The notes beneath the pieces are model-generated. The model saw only the letters and a list, made by a program, of their open reading frames with translations, was not told the origin of the DNA and did no database searches. A program made the translations under genes and the position numbers. DNA of 64,000 bases, taken from positions 199,587 through 263,586 of the forward strand of contig JABACO010000033.1 in assembly GCA_013339895.1 (NCBI GenBank), given 5' to 3'. The number at the start of each line of letters is the position of its first letter. Positions within the stretch are counted from its first letter, which is position 1. Positions 25,142 to 36,864 of this stretch are shown in pieces. The DNA is from Ephydatia muelleri. Its lineage: Eukaryota; Porifera; Demospongiae; Spongillida; Spongillidae.

Positions 25142-25726
25142 TCATTGTAACGTCATCTCCGTCATCCTGATTTTCATCATGTTTCCAGTACGTAGCAGTA
25201 CCTTTTGGCATTTTTGACCTTTCTGTTTCTTATAGTTTGAAACTTTCGCTTGAGAAGCTGCTTTGAAATCAAAATCTCCTTTAGTTTCAATTGTCTGTGT
25301 AAGCATGCATCTTTCACAGTGGATTCTTAGCTTCCTTGAGATGGAACAATAAGAACTACATGGCTTGTCAACTACTGGACACAATGAGGTAGAAGTATGA
25401 GGGTTTGAATTGGAAGGATAAATTGCTCATCTAACAGATTAATTATGACATCCAATTCCAATCTACATGCATGCTTCTTCATTGTTTTTATTGTATCTGT
25501 GAAACGTTGTATTGACCTCCGTAAGGCATCCATGTTGACAAATGCTTCAACTTGCAGAGAAGTCACTTTTATGGCAGTGCTTATTTGCATATAGGTACAT
25601 CACCAATCCTTTTCTTAGTACTGCATGCAGCCTGTAGAATATTGCCAGCACTCATACCACTTCTAAGATGCTTGTTAAAATCATTAGCAGTCTTCATCCT
25701 AGTATAAAAAATGACACATTTGTTTA
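25142..25726 (-). other. Unknown short coding-like region (left arm)
   Basis: Minus-strand frames in succession: a 38-codon frame ending GDVPICK at about 25610-25726, one with FTDTIKTMKKHACRLELDVI, and one with a cysteine-spaced CSSYCSISRKLRIHCERC followed by a lysine-rich KVSNYKKQKGQKCQK stretch. It could be a decayed transposon gene. Nothing identifies it. Confidence 0.25.
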
Positions 25727-28413
25727 CAACGCCTACGTACATATACTTCGTGACCGTAAAAGTAAGTCAGTATAAATGGCCTGGGGACTAGGCTTGAAAT
25801 GAAAACCTTGTTTAAAAACACCTTGGGAATCGGTTATAAATTACAGAATTGCAATCCCTAGTAGTGTTGCATTAGCCATGAAAGGAATCTTAACTAAAAA
25901 GTTGCGCCGCTCGAAGATTAAGGTACACTCTAATTAGAGTTATAATGTGCTCGATCATTCGATACATAAAACTATTTTCTGCTTTTTTAAAAGTTACAAA
26001 AACTAGTAAAATAAACAGTGCTTGTTACATTAGGAGACTTTGTAAGTGATTTGGTTTTACATAGAGCGTATACCAAGTACAAACACGTAGGGCATTTGAT
26101 AACACCTTGGGAATCGTCTGAAGTCCATTAAAAAAGAAATTCAAGTAGATAATAACCTTTGGAACCTGTTTATCAGAACTCTATCCCCGCCTCTCAACAC
26201 GTATAAAAGTTTAGCAAATATGTAAAACTACCATTAATTCAGCCCGCCAGAAATATTGAATAAGTGTAGTTTTCTAGGTTTTGACTGCACAAAGGCTTAG
26301 ATAATTTAGTATCCTACCTGAAAAGCACAGCAGAGTCCTCAATTGCTACCAAACCAATAAAAAATAGCCTTCGTTTGTATGTCCCGTACAATTTCAATCC
26401 ATCACTTCCGTCACAATTTTTACTCGTTATTTCGGTTACCACTTTTTCGGTACACGTACGTCAAATATTGAAGTACCTAATGTGATAAATAGATCAACTT
26501 GGGAGATGACATACATCGTGAGAGATGCTGTAGAGCAAGTAGGAATTGTTGATAGTTCAAATCAAAGCAGTAGCTAAATAACTATATTCATTTATCAGGC
26601 TAAGCAGTGAAGCATATTGTTGTTGAACAGCTGTAGATAAAATGGCATTTCAGTAGTTCAGGCATATGCTCTCTGAGAGAAAGATGAAATGAAACGTTCA
26701 GAACAAAGTTATCAGTGATCCATGCATGTAAGCCTGCAGGGGATCACTAAAATGTAAGCAGATAGCTAAGGCTGAAGTAAAAGGAATATAACCAAACGTG
26801 AATGGAAAAGAAAAACAACAGAGCCAAAAAAAATCATGGAATTAAATAAAAGAAAATGAATTAAGCAGTAAATTATCTGAAGCTACAGCATGCTCAGGAG
26901 ATGAAAAGATTAAATGCAAACACTGATTTTGCAACAGTGCATGAGTACTATGTAATGTAATTTAGTATTGTTTGGCTCAGTTGCACACTTTTAGTCTCCA
27001 TCTGTCATTTATATTTGACAATTATTCCGCTTCTTGCGCTGACAATATGCACTTGAATTAATTGCCTATAGTTACATGTAAGACGTTCCGCTATTCACAA
27101 CCGAAGAGAACCTTGAAAATTATCAACATACATCTTTTGACTGCTAAACCTGTAGATTATTATTTTGGGGCCGATGGACTTGGGGGAGGGGGGAGGGGGA
27201 TAGACGGGGGAGGGGCCTGAGCAGTTGCCACCTAGTCTGGAAGACCAGACCATCGGTAGTATCAGTAGTATGATGACAGCACGCGCACATATTCTTGCCT
27301 TTGGGAGCTCTTTAGGTGTTGTTGCTCATGAAATCGGCATTTTGCATCGTCAGCGCACACTTGCTTCTTAATCTGTGGAGCGTAAAAACCAGCGTAGCAC
27401 ATGACTTACGATCGATTGCGCAAATGATGTTATAAGCAGCAGACCAAGCATGGAATTCAATATAGCTCTGAGCACATGACCGCCCGCAAGCTGTTGGTCA
27501 TGCGAATCTTATCAGCAGGTATTGACTAGCAGCAGAGTTGTCAAAGGCGTGTAGATTAGTGGCCTACAAAATACAAAACAGAATCAAATACAGTTTGATT
27601 CTGCATACGGAGTATCGGAAGCACCCGAGCCTCTCACATAATTGTCACGCCAGCCGACCTTTCAGGCCAGACCTCGGCCTGCGGGTAGGGACGCACTCCT
27701 TAAACTACATGTAATGAATGAGATTGATCGTTATGGCAAAAAACATTACAATGCATGTCAGAATGGACTGCCACATAAGAAGTCACCTGCATGTTGGCTT
27801 TTCGCCAAGTCAGTATAGTCAGTGACACCGAAGACGACTGCTGCAACAAAGCTTTAAGCCTCACGATCCTCATCTTTGGAAAAACGTCATCTATCAGTTC
27901 AGTCAATTTGCTTCTGCATGCGTGGTATTCTGAATACCCTATTGCATACTAGTGACAAACACAAAGGTGTATATCAATAAGGACCGTACATCCAGTTCTT
28001 TGTTTTTGTCCGGCATGACGCTGTGCAGAAACCACCTCTGCACTGCAACAGCCTTACGATGGAATCTTCAAAATCCTTAATCAAGGTCAGACAAACACTA
28101 CACCCTTGACACATACATGGCCGCAAGAACACAGTTTCGGTGGATCGGCAGCATATTTGAAGGTATACCACTCAAAAAACCCAACCGCTGAGTCCTCTTC
28201 AGATCATCAGAGTACAGAACTTTTTAATGAATGAAACATTACAATAATTGTACTTCCTTGAGCTGTCAGGGTATTTTGCTGAATATACGTAATTACTATT
28301 ACTTGTATTTATTAGACCTGGCTATCGGCAACTCCCCAACAGAGCGTTAATTTAGATCAGCAACATGTTAATTAAATAGAGGATGTATACGCTAAAGATT
28401 ACAATCCGATTCC
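25727..28413. other. Gene-poor stretch 5' of the lyase/hydratase gene (left arm)
   Basis: AT-rich with no recognised gene. The phrase ACACCTTGGGAATCG occurs twice, near 25820 and 26101. A G-rich patch with repeated GGGGGAGG lies at 27180-27215. Short minus-strand frames at 27700-27906 and 27974-28171 match nothing. The last 250 bp should contain the promoter of the gene at 28414, but no TATA box or initiator stands out. Mirror stretch: 33590-36299. Confidence 0.55.
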
Positions 28414-30500
28414 ATGCTGTCTAGCGTTTCAGCGAGTTTCGTACGCCGACTTTCCTTATGGAAAGATGCAAATCCTGCGAGAACTTGGTTTTTCACCAAG
28501 AAGGCTAGATCAGCTCTAATGAAGATCAAATCTGTGCGGCCAGACATAGTCGTGTTGGATCTGGAAGACTCAATAAAAGCTGCAGAGAAGCAGTCTGTGG
28601 TGAAAGAATATGTCACAACGCTTAAAGAAGACGTTTTGGGCGGAATTCCTGTCTACATCCGCACTGGTGAGCTTGACCGCATGGAAGGAGTCGAGGAGGA
28701 CGTTTATACCTTCATAGGCCTTCATCGTGTCAAAGGGTTTATTCTCCCCAAGGTCGAGAAAGCTGAAGATGTACGCAAGTTCGAAGACATTATCGCGCGC
28801 GCGGAAAGCCAAAAACATCTCAAACCTTTAACTGCTATCGTCCCTCTGGTGGAATCGTCGAAGGCCTATTTTAACTTACACAATATTGCGGCATCGTCAA
28901 ACAGGAACGTAGCGATAATCGTGGGCGGTGCCGACTTCACCACTTCGGCGATGTGCGAGGAACACTCGCACACGTACAGAGCTTTTTATAGCAAGACGGT
29001 TCTTGCGGCAAGAGCGGCCAATATAGAACCAATCTGGTCTGTGCACGATAAGATCGACAGTCACGCGGAATTCGAGAGAATATGCGCGGACATGAAGCGG
29101 AGCGGGTTCAGCGGTGCAGCTGTTGTGACCCCAAAGCAAGTCCAGTTGGCGAACGTGGCGTTTAGCTACTGCCCGAAGCAGTTGAAGTGGATCAAAGACG
29201 TGCTTTGTCTACAGGAGGACGAGAAGGGAAATGCCATCAACCTCATTCACCCTTCGGTGCAGGAAAGTCGCCAGATGATCGGACCACCTCATATCAAGAA
29301 GGCCACAACCATGCGCGAACGCCACGCGGCTATTGAGACGTCGACAGCTGAAGCTGGGACTCGAAATGGAGACTACATATCTCCAACCACAACTAAGAAA
29401 GGGTTGTCAAAAGATACGAAAGTTGGTGAATTCGTTGTCGTACCATATCAGGTCACGGTTACGAACGGTTGGAAAGTGGCCTGGGAAAGCGCTTTTCTTC
29501 CTTCTCAAGGTTTTAACACCAGCCTGGTTAGAGCTAAGAAACTTGGTCTCAATGATTTGCCTATTCCGTTTAGTTTGGCGGTTAGCCTGACAGCAGCTCT
29601 TGCCGTTTCAAGCCTATCCTACCACGCTCGCGCGCATCTTGCTTTCACAAGCATTTTCCAAAACAGGACCTTAGTTGCAGGTGATACTGTACGTGCGCTC
29701 TTCAGGGTCGAAAAGGTGGAGCACAAGTTGGGAGCAAACAAAGAGTATAGCATAGCTCACAGTACGCACTGGTTGATCAACCAAAATAACGAAGTAGTCA
29801 TTCAACTTCACAAAAAAACTATGTTTGACGCGCGTCAATTGGAGTTAAAGTCTTCCTGTGAAAAGAAAGAAACACTACTACACTCCGAGGAATCACACCT
29901 CCGACGATGGCTGGTTCAGAAACCTTCAACTATGCTCTATCCTCTTGTGTCACAATGCTCTTTGGTTCCAGGACAACTCATAGCTCATGACTTGGTAAAA
30001 GTGGCGGGACACAGTGAAGCCAGAATGCTGTGTGCTCTACTTTACATAGTGAATCCTCACCATCACAATATTGTGCGCTACCAACCAACAGACATTTTGG
30101 TACCGGGTCCGATTGTAATGTCTGGTGGAATGAGCAACTCGGCACTTGACATAGGCGAAGTGATATATGAAGAAATGCCACTGTGCATCCATCCCAACAA
30201 AACTAACTTCGGGGATCAAATTGGAACACTCACCTACGTACAGAGCTGCCATCCACTCGCAGAAGGAAATGAGATGGAAGAAGTGACAATGAAACAGTTG
30301 CTAATTAAAAATACCGACCCGGAGTTATTGCTATCAACAGAGATCCCAAAAAGGCTTCTTGAGGATGACTTAAAGTTGCCTTCAGATTACGAAATTATAT
30401 GTGCCAACGAGTGCCCCTTCCTTTTGCACAAAATAGTATGCGTGATGGTTAGAAAAATTGTACGTTTGCGACCAGGGCATTTTCAGCAAACTATTACCCC
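28414..30500 (+). CDS. Fused CitE-type lyase / MaoC hydratase-like enzyme, left copy (runs into gap)
   Basis: A single open frame of 695 codons with no intron. The N-terminus (MLSSVSASFVRRLSLW) is basic and lacks acids, like a mitochondrial presequence. Residues 22-265 are an HpcH/HpaI-citrate lyase beta-type TIM barrel: VVLDLED (46-52), Arg83 in YIRTG, Glu147 in PLVES, Asp174 in GGADF, and TPKQV at 239. These are the usual CoA- and Mg-site positions. Residues about 337-475 and 515-690 resemble the two hot-dog halves of bacterial mesaconyl-CoA hydratase, with VAGDTVRALFRVEKV and VNPHHHN. In bacteria a hydratase followed by such a lyase splits mesaconyl-CoA or itaconyl-CoA. The fusion could do both steps; the substrate is inference. 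The end resembles the hydratase C-terminus, so the stop is probably just inside the gap. Confidence 0.85.
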
Positions 30501-31500
30501 NNNNNNNNNNNNNNNNNNNNNNNNNNNNNNNNNNNNNNNNNNNNNNNNNNNNNNNNNNNNNNNNNNNNNNNNNNNNNNNNNNNNNNNNNNNNNNNNNNNN
30601 NNNNNNNNNNNNNNNNNNNNNNNNNNNNNNNNNNNNNNNNNNNNNNNNNNNNNNNNNNNNNNNNNNNNNNNNNNNNNNNNNNNNNNNNNNNNNNNNNNNN
30701 NNNNNNNNNNNNNNNNNNNNNNNNNNNNNNNNNNNNNNNNNNNNNNNNNNNNNNNNNNNNNNNNNNNNNNNNNNNNNNNNNNNNNNNNNNNNNNNNNNNN
30801 NNNNNNNNNNNNNNNNNNNNNNNNNNNNNNNNNNNNNNNNNNNNNNNNNNNNNNNNNNNNNNNNNNNNNNNNNNNNNNNNNNNNNNNNNNNNNNNNNNNN
30901 NNNNNNNNNNNNNNNNNNNNNNNNNNNNNNNNNNNNNNNNNNNNNNNNNNNNNNNNNNNNNNNNNNNNNNNNNNNNNNNNNNNNNNNNNNNNNNNNNNNN
31001 NNNNNNNNNNNNNNNNNNNNNNNNNNNNNNNNNNNNNNNNNNNNNNNNNNNNNNNNNNNNNNNNNNNNNNNNNNNNNNNNNNNNNNNNNNNNNNNNNNNN
31101 NNNNNNNNNNNNNNNNNNNNNNNNNNNNNNNNNNNNNNNNNNNNNNNNNNNNNNNNNNNNNNNNNNNNNNNNNNNNNNNNNNNNNNNNNNNNNNNNNNNN
31201 NNNNNNNNNNNNNNNNNNNNNNNNNNNNNNNNNNNNNNNNNNNNNNNNNNNNNNNNNNNNNNNNNNNNNNNNNNNNNNNNNNNNNNNNNNNNNNNNNNNN
31301 NNNNNNNNNNNNNNNNNNNNNNNNNNNNNNNNNNNNNNNNNNNNNNNNNNNNNNNNNNNNNNNNNNNNNNNNNNNNNNNNNNNNNNNNNNNNNNNNNNNN
31401 NNNNNNNNNNNNNNNNNNNNNNNNNNNNNNNNNNNNNNNNNNNNNNNNNNNNNNNNNNNNNNNNNNNNNNNNNNNNNNNNNNNNNNNNNNNNNNNNNNNN
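30501..31500. other. Assembly gap of exactly 1,000 N
   Basis: A run of 1,000 N, a round number typical of a scaffold gap of unknown size. The flanks are exact reverse complements: the left contig ends in ATTACCCC and the right one begins GGGGTAAT. Reading frames that cross the gap are artefacts and are not annotated. Confidence 0.99.
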
Positions 31501-33589
31501 GGGGTAATAGTTTGCTGAAAATGCCCTGGTCGCAAACGTACAATTTTTCTAACCATCACGCATACTATTTTGTGCAAAGGAAGGGGCAACTCGTTGGCAC
31601 ATATAATTTCGTAATCTGAAGGCAACTTTAAGTCATCCTCAAGAAGCCTTTTGGATCTCTGTTGATAGCAATAACTCCGGGTCGGTATTTTTAATTAGCA
31701 ACTGTTTCATTGTCACTTCTTCCATCTCATTTCCTTCTGCGAGTGGATGGCAGCTCTGTACGTAGGTGAGTGTTCCAATTTGATCCCCGAAGTTAGTTTT
31801 GTTGGGATGGATGCACAGTGGCATTTCTTCATATATCACTTCGCCTATGTCAAGTGCCGAGTTGCTCATTCCACCAGACATTACAATCGGACCCGGTACC
31901 AAAATGTCTGTTGGTTGGTAGCGCACAATATTGTGATGGTGAGGATTCACTATGTAAAGTAGAGCACACAGCATTCTGGCTTCACTGTGTCCCGCCACTT
32001 TTACCAAGTCATGAGCTATGAGTTGTCCTGGAACCAAAGAGCATTGTGACACAAGAGGATAGAGCATAGTTGAAGGTTTCTGAACCAGCCATCGTCGGAG
32101 GTGTGATTCCTCGGAGTGTAGTAGTGTTTCTTTCTTTTCACAGGAAGACTTTAACTCCAATTGACACGCGTCAAACATAGTTTTTTTGTGAAGTTGAATG
32201 ACTACTTCGTTATTTTGGTTGATCAACCAGTGCGTACTGTGAGCTATGCTATACTCTTTGTTTGCTCCCAACTTGTGCTCCACCTTTTCGACCCTGAAGA
32301 GCGCACGTACAGTATCACCTGCAACTAAGGTCCTGTTTTGGAAAATGCTTGTGAAAGCAAGATGCGCGCGAGCGTGGTAGGATAGGCTTGAAACGGCAAG
32401 AGCTGCTGTCAGGCTAACCGCCAAACTAAACGGAATAGGCAAATCATTGAGACCAAGTTTCTTAGCTCTAACCAGGCTGGTGTTAAAACCTTGAGAAGGA
32501 AGAAAAAGCGCTTTCCCAGGCCACTTTCCAACCGTTCGTAACCGTGACCTGATATGGTACGACAACGAATTCACCAACTTTCGTATCTTTTGACAACCCT
32601 TTCTTAGTTGTGGTTGGAGATATGTAGTCTCCATTTCGAGTCCCAGCTTCAGCTGTCGACGTCTCAATAGCCGCGTGGCGTTCGCGCATGGTTGTGGCCT
32701 TCTTGATATGAGGTGGTCCGATCATCTGGCGACTTTCCTGCACCGAAGGGTGAATGAGGTTGATGGCATTTCCCTTCTCGTCCTCCTGTAGACAAAGCAC
32801 GTCTTTGATCCACTTCAACTGCTTCGGGCAGTAGCTAAACGCCACGTTCGCCAACTGGACTTGCTTTGGGGTCACAACAGCTGCACCGCTGAACCCGCTC
32901 CGCTTCATGTCCGCGCATATTCTCTCGAATTCCGCGTGACTGTCGATCTTATCGTGCACAGACCAGATTGGTTCTATATTGGCCGCTCTTGCCGCAAGAA
33001 CCGTCTTGCTATAAAAAGCTCTGTACGTGTGCGAGTGTTCCTCGCACATCGCCGAAGTGGTGAAGTCGGCACCGCCCACGATTATCGCTACGTTCCTGTT
33101 TGACGATGCCGCAATATTGTGTAAGTTAAAATAGGCCTTCGACGATTCCACCAGAGGGACGATAGCAGTTAAAGGTTTGAGATGTTTTTGGCTTTCCGCG
33201 CGCGCGATAATGTCTTCGAACTTGCGTACATCTTCAGCTTTCTCGACCTTGGGGAGAATAAACCCTTTGACACGATGAAGGCCTATGAAGGTATAAACGT
33301 CCTCCTCGACTCCTCCTTCCATGCGGTCAAGCTCACCAGTGCGGATGTAGACAGGAATTCCGCCCAAAACGTCTTCTTTAAGCGTTGTGACATATTCTTT
33401 CACCACAGACTGCTTCTCTGCAGCTTTTATTGAGTCTTCCAGATCCAACACGACTATGTCTGGCCGCACAGATTTGATCTTCATTAGAGCTGATCTAGCC
33501 TTCTTGGTGAAAAACCAAGTTCTCGCAGGATTTGCATCTTTCCATAAGGAAAGTCGGCGTACGAAACTCGCTGAAACGCTAGACAGCAT
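31501..33589 (-). CDS. Fused CitE-type lyase / MaoC hydratase-like enzyme, right copy with frame breaks
   Basis: The same gene as at 28414-30500, mirrored. The frame is intact from 33589 to about 32507. One extra T in a T-run (5 against 4 in the other arm) then shifts it at the lyase/hydratase junction. The hydratase half resumes in another frame and is broken again near 31650, where CCCAAAAA of the left arm is CCAAAA here. There is also an in-frame extra GGA codon near 33320 and an Arg to Cys change near residue 473. Both shifts sit in homopolymers, so consensus error is likelier than true inactivation. Confidence 0.8.
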
Positions 33590-36299
33590 GGAATCGGATT
33601 GTAATCTTTAGCGTATACATCCTCTATTTAATTAACATGTTGCTGATCTAAATTAACGCTCTGTTGGGGAGTTGCCGATAGCCAGGTCTAATAAATACAA
33701 GTAATAGTAATTACGTATATTCAGCAAAATACCCTGACAGCTCAAGGAAGTACAATTATTGTAATGTTTCATTCATTAAAAAGTTCTGTACTCTGATGAT
33801 CTGAAGAGGACTCAGCGGTTGGGGTTTTTTGAGTGGTATACCTTCAAATATGCTGCCGATCCACCGAAACTGTGTTCTTGCGGCCATGTATGTGTCAAGG
33901 GTGTAGTGTTTGTCTGACCTTGATTAAGGATTTTGAAGATTCCATCGTAAGGCTGTTGCAGTGCAGAGGTGGTTTCTGCACAGCGTCATGCCGGACAAAA
34001 ACAAAGAACTGGATGTAAGGTCCTTATTGATATACACCTTTGTGTTTGTCACTAGTATGCAATAGGGTATTCAGAATACCACGCATGCAGAAGCAAATTG
34101 ACTGAACTGATAGATGACGTTTTTCCAAAGATGAGGATCGTGAGGCTTAAAGCTTTGTTGCAGCAGTCATCTTCGGTGTCACTGACTATACTGACTTGGC
34201 GAAAAGCCAACATGCAGGTGACTTCTTATGTGGCAGTCCATTCTGACATGCATTGTAATGTTTTTTGCCATAACGATCAATCTCATTCATTACATGTAGT
34301 TTAAGGAGTGCGTCCCTACCCGCAGGCCGAGGTCTGGCCTGAAAGGTCGGCTGGCGTGACAATTATGTGAGAGGCTCGGGTGCTTCCGATACTCCGTATG
34401 CAGAATCAAACTGTATTTGATTCTGTTTTGTATTTTGTAGGCCACTAATCTACACGCCTTTGACAACTCTGCTGCTAGTCAATACCTGCTGATAGGATTC
34501 GCATGACCAACAGCTTGCGGGCGGTCATGTGCTCAGAGCTATATTGAATTCCATGCTTGGTCTGCTGCTTATAACATCATTTGCGCAATCGATCGTAAGT
34601 CATGTGCTACGCTGGTTTTTACGCTCCACAGATTAAGAAGCAAGTGTGCGCTGACGATGCAAAATGCCGATTTCATGAGCAACAACACCTAAAGAGCTCC
34701 CAAAGGCAAGAATATGTGCGCGTGCTGTCATCATACTACTGATACTACCGATGGTCTGGTCTTCCAGACTAGGTGGCAACTGCTCAGGCCCCTCCCCCGT
34801 CTATCCCCCTCCCCCCTCCCCCAAGTCCATCGGCCCCAAAATAATAATCTACAGGTTTAGCAGTCAAAAGATGTATGTTGATAATTTTCAAGGTTCTCTT
34901 CGGTTGTGAATAGCGGAACGTCTTACATGTAACTATAGGCAATTAATTCAAGTGCATATTGTCAGCGCAAGAAGCGGAATAATTGTCAAATATAAATGAC
35001 AGATGGAGACTAAAAGTGTGCAACTGAGCCAAACAATACTAAATTACATTACATAGTACTCATGCACTGTTGCAAAATCAGTGTTTGCATTTAATATTTT
35101 CATCTCCTGAGCATGCTGTAGCTTCAGATAATTTACTGCTTAATTCATTTTCTTTTATTTAATTCCATGATTTTTTTTGGCTCTGTTGTTTTTCTTTTCC
35201 ATTCACGTTCGGTTATATTCCTTTTACTTCAGCCTTAGCTATCTGCTTACATTTTAGTGATCCCCTGCAGGCTTACATGCATGGATCACTGATAACTTTG
35301 TTCTGAACGTTTCATTTCATCTTTCTCTCAGAGAGCATATGCCTGAACTACTGAAATGCCATTTTATCTACAGCTGTTCAACAACAATATGCTTCACTGC
35401 TTAGCCTGATAAATGAATATAGTTATTTAGCTACTGCTTTGATTTGAACTATCAACAATTCCTACTTGCTCTACAGCATCTCTCACGATGTATGTCATCT
35501 CCCAAGTTGATCTATTTATCACATTAGGTACTTCAATATTTGACGTACGTGTACCGAAAAAGTGGTAACCGAAATAACGAGTAAAAATTGTGACGGAAGT
35601 GATGGATTGAAATTGTACGGGACATACAAACGAAGGCTAGTTTTTATTGGTTTGGTAGCAATTGAGGACTCTGCTGTGCTTTTCAGGTAGGATACTAAAT
35701 TATCTAAGCCTTTGTGCAGTCAAAACCTAGAAAACTACACTTGTTCAATATTTCTGGCGGGCTGAATTAATGGTAGTTTTTCATATTTGCTAAACTTTTA
35801 TACGTGTTGAGAGGCGGGGATAGAGTTCTGATAAACAGGTTCCAAAGGTTATTATCTACTTGAATTTCTTTTTTAATGGACTTCAGACGATTCCCAAGGT
35901 GTTATCAAATGCCCTACGTGTTTGTACTTGGTATACGCTCTATGTAAAACCAAATCACTTACAAAGTCTCCTAATATAACAAGCACATGTTTATTTTACT
36001 AGTTTTTGTAACTTTTAAAAAAGCTGAAAATAGTTTTATGTATCGAATGATCGAGCACATTACAACTCTAATTAGAGTGTACCTTAATCTTCGAGCGGCG
36101 CAACTTTTTAGTTAAGATTCCTTTCATGGCTAATGCAACACTACTAGGGATTGCAATTCTGTAATTTATAACCGATTCCCAAGGTGTTTTTAAACAAGGT
36201 TTTCATTTCAAGCCTAGTCCCCAGGCCATTTATACTGACTTACTTTTACGGTCACGAAGTATATGTACGTAGGCGTTGTAAACAAATGTGTCATTTTTT
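33590..36299. other. Gene-poor stretch 5' of the lyase/hydratase gene (right arm)
   Basis: Mirror of 25727-28413 with scattered substitutions and homopolymer changes, for example GGGG against GGG near 33822. Nothing recognised. Confidence 0.55.
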
Positions 36300-36864
36300 A
36301 TACTAGGATGAAGACTGCTAATGATTTTAACAAGCATCTTAGAAGTGGTGTGAGTGCTGGCAATATTCTACAGGCTGCATGCAGTACTAAGAAAAGGATT
36401 GGTGATGTACCTATATGCAAATAAGCACTGCCATAAAAGTGACTTCTCTGCAAGTTGAAGCATTTGTCAACATGGATGCCTTACAGAGGTCAATACAAAC
36501 GTTTCACAGATACAATAAAAACAATGAAGAAGCATGCATGTAGATTGGAATTGGATGTCATAATTAATCTGTTAGATGAGCAATTTATCCTTCCAATTCA
36601 AACCCTCATACTTCTACCTCATTGTGTCCAGTAGTTGACAAGCCATGTAGTTCTTATTGTTCCATCTCAAGGAAGCTAAGAATCCACTGTGAAAGATGCA
36701 TGTTTACACAGACAATTGAAACTAAAGGAGATTTTGATTTCAAAGCAGCTTCTCAAGCGAAAGTTTCAAACTATAAGAAACAGAAAGGTCAAAAATGCCA
36801 AAAGGTACTGCTACGTACTGGAAACATGATGAAAATCAGGATGACGGAGATGACGTTACAATGA
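36300..36864 (+). other. Unknown short coding-like region (right arm)
   Basis: Mirror of 25142-25726, starting MKTANDFNKHL. A small indel near 36486 disrupts one of the frames seen in the left arm, which argues against strong constraint. Confidence 0.25.

Larger units (their letters stand above)
1..30500. repeat. Left arm of giant inverted duplication
   Basis: The whole segment is the reverse complement of 58792 down to 31501. Position 1 pairs with 58792, 3889 with 54904, 9448 with 52604, 18184 with 43844, 28414 with 33589, and 30500 with 31501. The arm is about 3.2 kb longer than its partner, almost entirely because of one transposon at 4630-7897. Homology is still running at position 1, so the duplication may continue beyond the window. 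The arms differ by substitutions, homopolymer and microsatellite lengths and small indels, as expected of two haplotypes. The pairing is seen directly; the haplotype reading is inference. Confidence 0.97.

Noticed and set aside
30458-31625. Long reading frames spanning the gap on both strands
   Set aside because: They exist only because N codons contain no stops; only the parts outside 30501-31500 are real.
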